Assembly: GCF_000227295.1 (NCBI RefSeq) | Contig: NZ_JH165054.1 | Location: 1,486,550 to 1,550,549, forward strand | From: Cutibacterium avidum ATCC 25577 | Lineage (GTDB): Bacteria; Actinomycetota; Actinomycetes; Propionibacteriales; Propionibacteriaceae | Reading direction: 5' to 3' | Length of the DNA: 64,000 bases | Part shown: positions 25,793-36,449 of the stretch, in pieces | Layout: each line of letters starts with the position of its first letter | Numbering within the stretch: the first letter of the stretch is position 1 | Made by a program: the position numbers and the translations under genes | Notes under the pieces: generated by a model | Told to the model about the DNA's origin: nothing | Databases searched by the model: none | What the model saw: only the letters and a program-made list of their open reading frames with translations

Positions 25793-26748
25793 CCGAGAAT
25801 CGACACGATTTCCGTGGCGGGGCCCTGCTTGCATCGGGTCGACGTCTCGCGATGCAACTGGCGATGGATCCGACCATTGCCGACGAGGTTTCCCAGTCAC
25901 GGCTGGCCCGTGAGATCGCCGCGACCTATGTCGCTGGTGAGGACGTCGGGACAGCCATCGAGAAGGCTGCCGACCAGGTGTTCAAGGGTCTGGACGTCAG
26001 CCTGCATCCCCTCGACCCCGCCGCCGTCGACGTCGCCCAGGCTCGCCGGGCGACGGTCGGGCTGTGCGAAGTGATCGAGAGGCTCGGTGCCGATCCGGCG
26101 TTTGGTGGCCACAGCGAGGTCTCCATCAGCCTCGCGGCTCTTGGACTGCGAGTTGACGACGAGCTCGCCCGGGAAAACGCCAGGCAGATCTGCGATATCG
26201 CTCGCGACAACCACGTCGCCGTGACGGTGGACGACGAGGGCCCGGACATCCATGATCGTTCCCACCGCATCGGCATGGACCTGCTGGAGGACTACGAGAA
26301 CACCGGCATCGTCATTCAGGCGGCCCGCCACGATTCCCTCACCCAGGTGAGGGAACTGGCCGCTCCGGGGAGGCGCATCAGGCTGTGCAAGGGTTCCTAC
26401 ACCGGCCCTCGTTCGGTCACCCTGATCCATCCCCATGACGTCGATCTGAGGATGGCGGCATGCCTGCGTGCCCTCATGACCGGCCCCTCGACGGTGATGC
26501 TGGCCAGCCATGATCCGGTCTTCGTCGCCCTGGGCGAGCAGCTCATGGCGAGTCTGGATCGGTCCCTGGAATTTCAGATGCTGCAAGGAATTCGTCCTCT
26601 CGAGCAGCGCAGGCTGGTGGACATTGGCCACCGGGTGAGGGTTTATCTGCCCTATGGCCGTGATTGGTACCGGTACTGCACTCGACGGATCGTCGAGAGA
26701 CCGGGCAATATTTGGCTGTTCGGAAGGTCGCTGGTGGAGAGGCGTTGA
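25789..26748 (+). CDS. proline dehydrogenase, mono-functional
   Basis: A 319-residue FAD TIM barrel. The diagnostic C-terminal segment VYLPYGRDWYRYCTRRIVERP matches the substrate-binding helix of PRODH, and GRRIRLCKGSY is the flavin-contact strand. It oxidises proline to pyrroline-5-carboxylate. There is no fused P5C dehydrogenase domain and none nearby. The opposite enzyme, ProC, lies about 2 kb downstream. It is translated with overlap from the isomerase gene. Confidence 0.9.
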   Translation: MTENRHDFRGGALLASGRRLAMQLAMDPTIADEVSQSRLAREIAATYVAGEDVGTAIEKAADQVFKGLDVSLHPLDPAAVDVAQARRATVGLCEVIERLGADPAFGGHSEVSISLAALGLRVDDELARENARQICDIARDNHVAVTVDDEGPDIHDRSHRIGMDLLEDYENTGIVIQAARHDSLTQVRELAAPGRRIRLCKGSYTGPRSVTLIHPHDVDLRMAACLRALMTGPSTVMLASHDPVFVALGEQLMASLDRSLEFQMLQGIRPLEQRRLVDIGHRVRVYLPYGRDWYRYCTRRIVERPGNIWLFGRSLVERR

Positions 26749-26750
26749 CG

Positions 26751-27584
26751 ATGTGGAATGGCAGGGGCACCGTCCCCCCTCGCCGGTGCCTGGACGAGAC
26801 CCCTCGCCGGGGAATCATGGGGGACCACTTGGCGGATCGGCGCCTGCTGTGGGAGACGATCTTCCTCCTGGCCGTCAGCCTGGGGCAGTCCGCGTGGTAC
26901 TCGATTCTGCGAATGATCGAGAGACTCACCCGCGGTGTGCCGATGGATCAACAGGCCTCGAAGCTCAACTCCTCGGTGACCCCCGGGCGTCCCTGGCTTG
27001 ATCTGCTCTACCAGTTGTCTGACATCGTCTTCGGTGTCGCACCGGCCCTGCTGGCTCTGCTCCTGCTCGCCCAGGTCAAGCCCCCTCGCAAGGGTGTTCG
27101 TCACGCCCTCGGTCTGCAAGGGCCGGGGTGGGGACAGGATGTCGGCGCCGGAGCGATCCTGGCCGTCATCATTGGCATTCCCGGGCTTGGTTTCTACCTC
27201 GCCGCTCGCGCACTGGGGCTGAACACGACGGTTCAGGCTTCCCAACTGCAGCATGTGTGGTGGATGGTTCCGGTACTCATTGGTCTGGCCCTCATGAATG
27301 CGGTCCTGGAGGAGACCGTCATGGTCGGCTACCTGTTCACGCGGTGGCGTCAGATCGGGTGGTCGACGACGATGGTCATCGTCGTCTCAGCCATCATTCG
27401 CGGCACCTACCACCTGTACCAGGGCTGGGGTGGTTTCCTCGGCAACATCATCATGGGTCTTTTCCTGGGATGGGTCTTCTCCAAGAGACGTCGACTTCTG
27501 CCCCTCATCGTGGCCCACGTCTTCCTCGACACCGTCTCCTTCATCGGATACGCCTATCTGGTCGGTCACGTCAGTTGGTTGTGA
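26751..27584 (+). CDS. CPBP family intramembrane metalloprotease
   Basis: A 277-residue protein with about seven membrane segments. The ABI/CPBP core is recognisable in NAVLEETVMVGYLFTRW (glutamate pair), SAIIRGTYHLYQGWGG and LIVAHVFLDTV. Most members have EExxxR in the first motif; here Val-Gly replaces that Arg, a form common in actinobacteria. GGAGAGG at 26736-26742 supports ATG 26751. Proteolytic activity is not assured. Confidence 0.82.
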   Translation: MWNGRGTVPPRRCLDETPRRGIMGDHLADRRLLWETIFLLAVSLGQSAWYSILRMIERLTRGVPMDQQASKLNSSVTPGRPWLDLLYQLSDIVFGVAPALLALLLLAQVKPPRKGVRHALGLQGPGWGQDVGAGAILAVIIGIPGLGFYLAARALGLNTTVQASQLQHVWWMVPVLIGLALMNAVLEETVMVGYLFTRWRQIGWSTTMVIVVSAIIRGTYHLYQGWGGFLGNIIMGLFLGWVFSKRRRLLPLIVAHVFLDTVSFIGYAYLVGHVSWL

Positions 27585-27616
27585 GTCCATTCGGACACTG
27601 CGCGGACCTGTCGTGA

Positions 27617-29448
<1,832 letters not shown>

Positions 29449-29466
29449 CGGGTCAGCGCGGCGTTT

Positions 29467-29496
29467 TTGGCTCGATTGCAGATCACAGCGTAAAGT
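29467..29496 (+). promoter_or_regulatory. putative promoter of the bS22 gene
   Basis: TTGGCT (29467-29472) and TAAAGT (29491-29496) are separated by 18 bases. They lie about 88 bases upstream of the bS22 GTG, in the 135-base gap after proC. The match to actinobacterial housekeeping -35/-10 elements is fair. Confidence 0.4.
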
Positions 29497-29583
29497 AATC
29501 CTTTGTCCGCCTTGTCGGTGGGCCGAGAACTTCGCACCCACCCGGGTGCACCAAACTTCCAGTTCCAACGAAAGAGGTTGACC

Positions 29584-29685
29584 GTGGGATCCGTGATCAA
29601 GAAGCGTCGCAAGCGCATGGCGAAGAAGAAGCACCGCAAGCTGCTCAAGAAGACGCGTATTCAGCGTCGTCGCGCCGGCAAGTGA
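29584..29685 (+). CDS. 30S ribosomal protein bS22 (AURKAIP1/COX24-domain peptide)
   Basis: A 33-residue, extremely basic peptide beginning [18 protein letters not shown]. It is nearly identical to the conserved actinobacterial small-subunit peptide found in mycobacterial ribosomes. The start is GTG, with AAAGAGG nine bases upstream. It is a single-copy housekeeping peptide, and its length matches the family exactly. Confidence 0.9.
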   Translation: MGSVIKKRRKRMAKKKHRKLLKKTRIQRRRAGK

Positions 29686-29703
29686 CGCTTCGGGCGGTTG
29701 TGC

Positions 29704-30048
29704 ATGTGGCGACGACATCGGCATGACACGACTGCCCCTCGCAGCGGTGAATCACGGCCCCTCGACCCGCCGGTCGAGGGGCGCGTCGTTGTTGTCACCC
29801 GCCAGGGGTGTCATCTGTGCGATGAGGTCATCGAACTCGTTGCACAGATGAGAAAGGATCACTGCGATCTCGTGCCTGAGCCGACGATCGTCGACGTCGA
29901 CACCGATGAGGACCTGCGCTCCCGCTGGGGCGACCACGTCCCGGTCACCTTCGTCGACGGCACCCTCATTGCCTACTGGACCCTTGACGCCGACACCTTC
30001 ATGTCGGCCTTGTGTGATGGCCCCGCTCTTCCGGCGGTGCTGCCCTGA
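29704..30048 (+). CDS. glutaredoxin-like (DUF836) thiol protein
   Basis: A thioredoxin-fold protein of about 114 residues. The redox motif is TRQGCHLCDEV, and the cis-Pro strand is DHVPVTFVDGTL. It probably reduces protein or mycothiol mixed disulfides. The start is uncertain: TTG 29698 or ATG 29704. No start codon exists between a perfect hairpin at 29757-29782 and the fold, so the first 25 residues are encoded by that hairpin region. Confidence 0.78.
   Translation: MWRRHRHDTTAPRSGESRPLDPPVEGRVVVVTRQGCHLCDEVIELVAQMRKDHCDLVPEPTIVDVDTDEDLRSRWGDHVPVTFVDGTLIAYWTLDADTFMSALCDGPALPAVLP
29757..29782. repeat. perfect 11-bp hairpin in the 5' end of the glutaredoxin ORF
   Basis: GCCCCTCGACC (29757-29767) and GGTCGAGGGGC (29772-29782) flank a CGCC tetraloop. 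It is 70-100 bases after the bS22 stop, so it may end or stabilise the bS22 transcript while lying inside the next coding region. Confidence 0.6.
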
Positions 30049-30171
30049 CAGTCGGAACGTCCAGCGGGCGGGCAGGTTTGCACGTTGCCCCGCAGACCAG
30101 CACTATTGACCTCAATGCCCAATGTTGGAGCACACCGCCCGGCATGGCGGCAGACACCGGAAGGACTCCAG

Positions 30172-31887
30172 ATGACTGACGAGGCTCTCCAGCCGACGCC
30201 ACAGTCGGCCGGTGATCTGGGCACCGCGTCGGCCCAGGCCAGGGTGCAGTTCGTGGGTACTGGCCCAGGAGATCCGAATTTGTTGACCCTGGGGGCCGTT
30301 GACGCCATCAATCGCGCTCAGGTCATCGTCATTTCGTGCCCAGGACACCGCATTCTGCTCGGCAGCGACTTCCTGGAGCTCCACTCCGACGTCAGGATCG
30401 TCTCGGCTGGTAGCCCCGACGAAGAGGCAGCCGTCCTGCCCAGCCAGCCCGGAACGGGCGCACCCACCCCGGTCAAGGTCGCGGAACACTGCGCCGACGT
30501 CACCGCCACGATCATTGATGCGGCCTCCCAGGGACTTGAGGTCGTCCGTCTCGTTAGCGGGGACCCCTTCCTCGATGGCGACATCGGTGCCGAGGCCGCT
30601 GCCGTGGCCCGCGCCGACCACGACGTCGACGTCGTTCCCGGTGTCACCGGGATGACGGCAGTTCCGGAGTACGCCGGTCTGGCCCTCCATGGCCATGACG
30701 TCCAGCTCATCGGTGACGCCGCCTGTCAGCGAGACATCGCGGGCAGGGGATCGACCTGGTCGGCCAACGGACTCGTCGTCGTCAACACTTCGGCTGGCCG
30801 GGTTAAGGAGGTCGTCAAGCATGCGGTTGCCTCTGGCCGCAACGAGGATGAGCCGGCAGCCCTCATCTGCCACGGCGCAACGACCCAGCAGACCACCCAC
30901 ACCACCACCCTCGGTGAGCTGCCGCAGACCGCCAAGTCCGCTCGGCTGGCCGACGCCGAGCTGATTCACATTGCCATCGGCAAGGTCGTCGAGGCTCCGG
31001 AGCGCGAACAGCTTGACTGGTACGAGTCCAAGCCGCTGTTCGGCTGGAGGATCCTCATCCCGCGCACCCGCGACCACTCCGCGACCCTGCCCTCGCGTCT
31101 GCAGAGCTACGGCGCTCACTCCCTCGACGTCCCGACGATCTCGATGGAACCTCCGCGTACCCCGCAGCAAATGGACAAGGCCATTCGCGGTCTCGTCGAG
31201 GGACGCTACGAGTGGGTTGTCTTCACCTCCGCTAATGCCGTGCGGGCCGTCTCCGAGAAGCTGGAGCAGATCGGTTTGGACGCCCGCGCTTACTCGGGTC
31301 TGCGCATCGCAGCCATCTTCGAGTCGACGATCAACGCTCTGGCCGAGTGGGGAGTGCGACCTGACCTGGTGCCGTCCGGGGAGCAGTCCACCCGCGCCCT
31401 GGCCGCAGTGTTCCCGGCCTTCGACGAGGCCCTTGACCCCATCAACCGAGTCTTCGTGCCGCGTGCCGACATTGCCACCGAGTCCCTGTCGGCCGACCTG
31501 TCCGAACTGGGCTGGGAGGTCGAGGATGTCGTCGGATACCGCACCGTTCGTGCCGCTCCGCCGCCAGCCGAGACCCGCGAGGCCATCAAGACCGGCAAGT
31601 TCGACGCCGTCGTCTTCACCTCCTCGACGACTGTGCGCAACCTCGTCGGTATCGCCGGCAAGCCGCACAAGCACACCGTCGTCGCTGCCGTGGGCATGCG
31701 CACTGCCGAGACCTGCCGGGAGCACGGTCTGACGGTCGACGTCATCGCCCCGGAGCCGACTGCGTTGAGCCTTGCTGACGCCCTCGCCGATTTCGCCGCG
31801 AAGCGTCGTGACGACATGGTCGCCAAGGGCCTGCCGGTCGTTCGGCCTTCCCAGCGCAAGCGTCGGGGCCGTCACCCATCACGCTGA
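30172..31887 (+). CDS. cobA/hemD: uroporphyrin-III C-methyltransferase / uroporphyrinogen-III synthase fusion (CobA-HemD)
   Basis: A 571-residue fusion. Residues about 22-270 form a SUMT-like methyltransferase with VQFVGTGPGDPNLLTLGA, LVSGDPFLDGDIGAE in place of the usual KGGDPFxFGRGGEE, and VVPGVTGMTAVPEYAGL. Residues about 290-550 form a HemD domain starting WRILIPRTRDHSATLP. Activity of both would divert hydroxymethylbilane to precorrin-2 for sirohaem and cobalamin. The divergent SAM loop means methylation is less certain than the synthase. ATG 30172 follows GGAAGG. A separate hemD lies in the haem operon. Confidence 0.85.
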   Translation: MTDEALQPTPQSAGDLGTASAQARVQFVGTGPGDPNLLTLGAVDAINRAQVIVISCPGHRILLGSDFLELHSDVRIVSAGSPDEEAAVLPSQPGTGAPTPVKVAEHCADVTATIIDAASQGLEVVRLVSGDPFLDGDIGAEAAAVARADHDVDVVPGVTGMTAVPEYAGLALHGHDVQLIGDAACQRDIAGRGSTWSANGLVVVNTSAGRVKEVVKHAVASGRNEDEPAALICHGATTQQTTHTTTLGELPQTAKSARLADAELIHIAIGKVVEAPEREQLDWYESKPLFGWRILIPRTRDHSATLPSRLQSYGAHSLDVPTISMEPPRTPQQMDKAIRGLVEGRYEWVVFTSANAVRAVSEKLEQIGLDARAYSGLRIAAIFESTINALAEWGVRPDLVPSGEQSTRALAAVFPAFDEALDPINRVFVPRADIATESLSADLSELGWEVEDVVGYRTVRAAPPPAETREAIKTGKFDAVVFTSSTTVRNLVGIAGKPHKHTVVAAVGMRTAETCREHGLTVDVIAPEPTALSLADALADFAAKRRDDMVAKGLPVVRPSQRKRRGRHPSR

Positions 31888-31964
31888 CGCTGACACAGCC
31901 CTATGACGTAGGGTCATGGGCAGAGGCGGGCTCTGCGGTCCGCGAGGTATCGGAAGGGGAGACG

Positions 31965-32633
31965 ATGGGTGCCACGACGACCGTCCACCTGCTGCGTCAT
32001 GGTGAGGTCGACAACCCGACCGGGGTCTTGTACGGGTGTATGCCTGGATACCACCTGTCACCACTGGGACGACGAATGGCCGCTCGTGCTGCCGAGCATT
32101 TCGCTGGTGTTGAGTTGTCCGCCCTGGTGAGCTCCCCGCTGGAGCGCGCCCGGGAGACGATGGCCCCCATCGCCGCTGTGCACCCGGAGCTCGAGGTGCG
32201 TGTCGATTCCGACGTCATCGAGGCGGCCAATGTCTTCGAGGGGCAGGTCTTCGGCAAGGGCAACAAGGCTTTGCGCAATCCTCGTAACTGGCGTCATCTG
32301 TCGAACCCGTTCACCCCGAGCTGGGGAGAGCCCTACGTCGAGATCGCCGAGCGAATGACCCGGGCGATCATGCGTGCCGCCGAGGAGATTCCTGAGGGCG
32401 GACAGGCCCTCGTCGTCTCCCATCAGCTGCCGATCTGGATTGCCCGTTGCGCAGCTGAGGGGCGACATCTTCCCCACGATCCGCGTTCCCGTCAGTGCAC
32501 CCTCGCCTCCGTGACGAGTTTCGGTGTGCTCGACGGTCGCATCGTGCGCGTCGATTACTGCGAACCGGCCCGCGACCTCATCCCGGCCAAGGACCGTCGG
32601 GCCAACATCTCCGCAGGTGGTGCACGGGAGTGA
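31965..32633 (+). CDS. histidine phosphatase family protein
   Basis: A 222-residue phosphoglycerate-mutase-like phosphatase. The phospho-His motif is HLLRHGEVDN at about 8-17, the second catalytic His is in LVVSHQLPIW, and the Arg in SSPLERARET. The substrate is unknown. It starts at ATG 31965 with GAAGGGGAG upstream, and overlaps the thioredoxin gene (GTGA), making it the first gene of the cytochrome c maturation run. Confidence 0.88.
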   Translation: MGATTTVHLLRHGEVDNPTGVLYGCMPGYHLSPLGRRMAARAAEHFAGVELSALVSSPLERARETMAPIAAVHPELEVRVDSDVIEAANVFEGQVFGKGNKALRNPRNWRHLSNPFTPSWGEPYVEIAERMTRAIMRAAEEIPEGGQALVVSHQLPIWIARCAAEGRHLPHDPRSRQCTLASVTSFGVLDGRIVRVDYCEPARDLIPAKDRRANISAGGARE

Positions 32634-33199
32634 GGACTCGGCTCATCACCGTCCTCGCGGTGACAACCCTCATGGTGACCGGGGTCTCGGCGTGCTCGTC
32701 GACCTCAGCCAGTGACGACAAGGGATTTGCGGCCGGTGACGGATCCTGGTCGAGGGTTCCGGCCGACAAACGTGAGCCTGCCCCCGTCCTCACCGGCAAG
32801 AACCTGGACGGCAAGGAGATCAGCACCGCTGACGCCAAGGGCAAGGTCATCGTCCTCAACGTGTGGGGATCATGGTGCGCCCCTTGCCGTCACGAGGCCC
32901 CAGCCCTGGTGAAGGCTACCGGTCGCACCAAGGATGTCGCCGTCTTCTACGGCATCAACACCCGAGACCTGGATCCAGGTCCGGCTCAGGCCTTCTCCCG
33001 AGCTTTCGACATCACGTACCCGAGCTTCTACGACCCGGACGGGGCGATGCTTCTCAAGTTCAGCGAGCTGCCTCCCAAAGCCATCCCGTCCACCCTCGTC
33101 ATCGACCGCAAGGGCCGTGCAGCCGCTCGATTCCTGGGAGAGGTGAGCACCGCCACCCTCGTTCAGGCGATCAATGACGTTGCCAAGGAGAGCCAGTGA
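32630..33199 (+). CDS. TlpA/ResA-like thioredoxin lipoprotein
   Basis: A 189-residue exported lipoprotein. The lipobox is TGVSAC at about residues 16-21. The redox motif is WGSWCAPCRHEAPAL, and the cis-Pro is in AIPSTLVIDRKG. In System II cytochrome c maturation such proteins reduce the apocytochrome CxxCH cysteines outside the membrane. It overlaps ccdA by four bases; CcdA would supply its electrons. Confidence 0.92.
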   Translation: MRTRLITVLAVTTLMVTGVSACSSTSASDDKGFAAGDGSWSRVPADKREPAPVLTGKNLDGKEISTADAKGKVIVLNVWGSWCAPCRHEAPALVKATGRTKDVAVFYGINTRDLDPGPAQAFSRAFDITYPSFYDPDGAMLLKFSELPPKAIPSTLVIDRKGRAAARFLGEVSTATLVQAINDVAKESQ

Positions 33200-33957
33200 C
33201 GCCCCTTGACCTGGGGTCCTGGGCCGCTGAGGCACTGACGGGATCGATGGCCGGAGCGATCCCGGTGGCGGTCTTCGCTGGTGTGTTGTCCTTCTTCTCA
33301 CCGTGCGTCCTGCCCCTCGTCCCCGGCTACCTCAGCTATGTGACGGGTTTGGGCGCGGCCGACGTCATCGAGGGCCGACGTCGGGCCCGCACCGTGGCGG
33401 GCACGATTCTCTTCGTCATCGGTTTCACGGTTGTCTTCGTCGCGACCGGCACGGTCATCGGTACCCTCGGCCGGGCACTCATGGGTCATCGGCGAACCAT
33501 TGAGATCATCGTCGGAGCTTTGACGATCCTGCTTGGCGCCATGTTCGCCGGCCTTGTACCGCTGGGACGACGCGAACTGCGAATCCATCGCCTTCCCCGA
33601 GCGGGACTGGCTGCTGCGCCGATCCTGGGAGTCGTCTTCGGGCTGGGCTGGACCCCGTGCATCGGACCGGCCCTCTCGGTGGTCTACGGACTGTCATTGA
33701 CCCAAGGATCCGCTGTTCGTGGGGCAGTACTGGCCACCTGTTATTCGTTGGGGCTGGGTATCCCGTTCATCGCTGCCGCTGCGGCTCTGGTGTGGATCGG
33801 TCGCACGGTCGACGCGGTACGTGCCCACCAACACGTCGTGCAGCGTGTCGGAGGAGTGCTCATGATGGCCATAGGCGTGCTGTTGGTCACCGGGTGGTGG
33901 GAGTCGATAATGGCGATGCTGAGAACCTGGGCGGCCAAGTTCGGGGCGGTGATCTGA
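33196..33957 (+). CDS. ccdA: cytochrome c biogenesis protein CcdA
   Basis: A 253-residue six-helix membrane protein that moves electrons from cytosolic thioredoxin to the outer-face thiol protein. The paired redox cysteines are in FFSPCVLPLVPGY near residue 36 and GWTPCIGP near residue 155. The start overlaps the upstream thioredoxin gene and the stop overlaps resB. Confidence 0.95.
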   Translation: MTPLDLGSWAAEALTGSMAGAIPVAVFAGVLSFFSPCVLPLVPGYLSYVTGLGAADVIEGRRRARTVAGTILFVIGFTVVFVATGTVIGTLGRALMGHRRTIEIIVGALTILLGAMFAGLVPLGRRELRIHRLPRAGLAAAPILGVVFGLGWTPCIGPALSVVYGLSLTQGSAVRGAVLATCYSLGLGIPFIAAAAALVWIGRTVDAVRAHQHVVQRVGGVLMMAIGVLLVTGWWESIMAMLRTWAAKFGAVI

Positions 33958-35558
33958 TGGGTGATTCCGTGAAGGACGCGAAAGTGACGGATCCGAGGAG
34001 CTCGACCTCGGCTCGTGGGAGCGGCGGACTCGGTTTCGGCGCATCCATGCGGTGGTTGTGGGGTCAGCTGACGAGCATGAGGACGGCCCTCATCCTGCTG
34101 TTCCTGCTGGCCCTGGCAGCCATCCCGGGGTCGATGGTGCCGCAGACCGCAAACAGCGCGATCAAGGTCTCCGACTTTGCCGCCAACCACCCCACCCTGG
34201 ATCGCATCTACCGGCCGCTGGGGATGTACCACGTCTACACCTCGGTGTGGTTCTCGGCGATCTACCTGCTGCTGTTCATCAGCCTCATCGGCTGCATCAT
34301 TCCGCGCATCATCAGTCACGTGAAGGCCTTGCGCCGGCAGCCTCCTCGCGTGCCCGCCAGGCTGGACCGGTTGGCAGCCCATGCCTCGACGACCATCTCT
34401 GACTCGGCCGAGGAGGTCGACAAGCGAGCCCGGGAGTGGTTGAAAGTCCGACGGTACCGGTTCGTCGTTGACGACGATGGCTCCATTCGTGCCGAGGCCG
34501 GACGCCACCGCGAGACGGGCAACCTGATCTTCCACGTCTTTCTGGTTTTCCTGCTCGTTGGTGTCGGTTGGAACACCCTGTGGGGATTCAAGGGAACCTC
34601 GGTTGTCGTCGAGGGTCAGGGATTCTCCAACAACATCACCCAGTACGACGAGTTCAAGGCAGGGTCGATGGTCGACACCGACGATCTGGCCCCGTTCTCC
34701 ATGAAGCTGCGCAAGTTCACAGCCTCCTTCGAGACCGGCACGGTTCAGCGTGGTGCTGCTCGCAGCTTCGACGCCACCGTCGACCTCACCGTGGACGGCA
34801 CGACCGAGACTCGAGACTTGCAGGTCAATCACCCGCTGCGGATCGGCTCGACCAAGGTCCATCTGCTGGGCCATGGCTACGCCGCAGACGTTCTCGTCCG
34901 CGACGGAAATGGCAAGGTCGCCTATTCGGGTCCTGTGGTCTTCCTGCCTCAGGACGGCAACTTCAAGTCAGTCGGTGTCATCAAGGCCCCCGACGCCCGC
35001 CCGGATCGTCTGGCCTTCCAGGGATTCTTCCTACCGACCGGCACGATCACGGCTGGTGGCCCGACCTCCCTCTTCCCAGATGCCCTCAACCCGCAGCTGT
35101 ACCTGACCGCCTGGTACGGCAAACCGGCCGGCGAGACGGGTGTTCCGTCGAACATCTACACCCTTGACACGACCGGCATGACCCAGGTGACGAACGGCAA
35201 GGAGAAGTCCCGATTCGTGCTGTCGCCGGGGCAGGGATACAAGCTGCCCGACGGCAGAGGATCGATCCAGTTCAACGGCTGGCAGCGCTGGGCCAAGATC
35301 CAGGTGTCCCAGACCCCTGGTCTACCGCTGACCTTCCTGTCCGTGCTGCTCTCAGTGGCCGGTCTGTGCTTAAGTCTGTTCTCACGGTCGCGACGGGTGT
35401 GGATGAGAATGACGCCCATCGAGGAGGGCTTGAAGGTGGAGATCGGTGGCCTGGACCGCAGTGACTCCCGATCCGGTGCGGTGGACGATGTAAACTCTCT
35501 GCTGGCTGCGGTACACGGAGATAGCATGTCAGGCGACATCAAGGAGGCCCAGTCGTGA
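33957..35558 (+). CDS. resB: cytochrome c biogenesis protein ResB
   Basis: A 533-residue membrane protein of the System II haem ligase. Two membrane helices near residues 37-57 and about 100 follow a short soluble start (SMRTALILLFLLALAAIPG, then SAIYLLLFISLIGC). A third lies near 185, then a large extracellular domain, then a last helix near 465 (LTFLSVLLSVAGLCLSLF). It partners CcsA/ResC to carry and ligate haem. Its ATG overlaps the ccdA stop by one base. Confidence 0.92.
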   Translation: MGDSVKDAKVTDPRSSTSARGSGGLGFGASMRWLWGQLTSMRTALILLFLLALAAIPGSMVPQTANSAIKVSDFAANHPTLDRIYRPLGMYHVYTSVWFSAIYLLLFISLIGCIIPRIISHVKALRRQPPRVPARLDRLAAHASTTISDSAEEVDKRAREWLKVRRYRFVVDDDGSIRAEAGRHRETGNLIFHVFLVFLLVGVGWNTLWGFKGTSVVVEGQGFSNNITQYDEFKAGSMVDTDDLAPFSMKLRKFTASFETGTVQRGAARSFDATVDLTVDGTTETRDLQVNHPLRIGSTKVHLLGHGYAADVLVRDGNGKVAYSGPVVFLPQDGNFKSVGVIKAPDARPDRLAFQGFFLPTGTITAGGPTSLFPDALNPQLYLTAWYGKPAGETGVPSNIYTLDTTGMTQVTNGKEKSRFVLSPGQGYKLPDGRGSIQFNGWQRWAKIQVSQTPGLPLTFLSVLLSVAGLCLSLFSRSRRVWMRMTPIEEGLKVEIGGLDRSDSRSGAVDDVNSLLAAVHGDSMSGDIKEAQS

Positions 35559-36448
35559 GTGTGGAGAATCTGTCGGCCGTCGGTATCGTCACCGCGGCGG
35601 TGCTCTACATGCTTGCCTTCCTGACTCACGTCGTGGAATGGGCCAGTGTTCGCGGGGTCGAGCACCCCAGCCACAAGGCGCGGCTGAGATCCGAGACGTG
35701 GGGGAGGATGGGCCTCAACCTCACCGTCCTGGGTGCCATCTGCGCGACCATCGGCGTCGTCTGCCGTGGTATCGCGGCACATCGGCTGCCCTGGGGCAAC
35801 ATGTACGAGTTCGTCACCTCGGCGCTGCTCTTCGTCGTCATCGCGTACCTCGTCCTCGTCGCCGTCCGCCAGGTCAGGTGGATGGGCATTGCCGTCACCC
35901 TGTTGCTGGCCGTTGGTAATGGCCTGGCAGCCACCGTGTTCTACGTGGCCGTCGCGCCGCTGGTCCCGGCCCTGCACTCGGTGTGGTTCGTCATCCACAT
36001 TGTCGCGGCTTGTATTGCTGCTGCTGCGCTCAACGTCGGTGCCATTGCCTCGATCATGTATCTCATCTCGATGAACGCCCGGGCGAAGGCTGAGCGGACT
36101 GGAATTCCCGTCAGGGGATTGCTCGCCAAGCTTCCTCCCCCGGAGTCCATGGACACCCTGGCCTACCGTGCACATGCCATCGGCTTTCCGATCTGGACCT
36201 TCACCATCGCGGCCGGCTCAATCTGGGCTGACTACGCATGGGGTCGGTTCTGGGGATGGGACCCCAAGGAGACCTGGTCCCTGGTGACCTGGGTGGTCTA
36301 CGCGGCCTACCTGCACGCCCGCTCCACAGCCGGATGGCGCGGACGCCCGGCTGCCATCATCGCGATCATCGGTGTGGCCTGTTTCTGGTTCAACTTCATC
36401 GGCGTCAACCTGATCTTCAACGGCTTGCATTCGTATGCCGGCATCTGA
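35555..36448 (+). CDS. ccsA: cytochrome c assembly protein CcsA/ResC
   Basis: A 297-residue multi-helix protein with the haem-handling Trp-rich loop WGRFWGWDPKETWSLVTW at about 229-246 and flanking membrane helices; conserved His residues lie near HIVAA and AYLHARS. With ResB it exports haem and joins it to apocytochrome c. It overlaps resB by four bases and ends one base before the next gene. Confidence 0.94.
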   Translation: MSVENLSAVGIVTAAVLYMLAFLTHVVEWASVRGVEHPSHKARLRSETWGRMGLNLTVLGAICATIGVVCRGIAAHRLPWGNMYEFVTSALLFVVIAYLVLVAVRQVRWMGIAVTLLLAVGNGLAATVFYVAVAPLVPALHSVWFVIHIVAACIAAAALNVGAIASIMYLISMNARAKAERTGIPVRGLLAKLPPPESMDTLAYRAHAIGFPIWTFTIAAGSIWADYAWGRFWGWDPKETWSLVTWVVYAAYLHARSTAGWRGRPAAIIAIIGVACFWFNFIGVNLIFNGLHSYAGI

Positions 36449-36449
36449 C

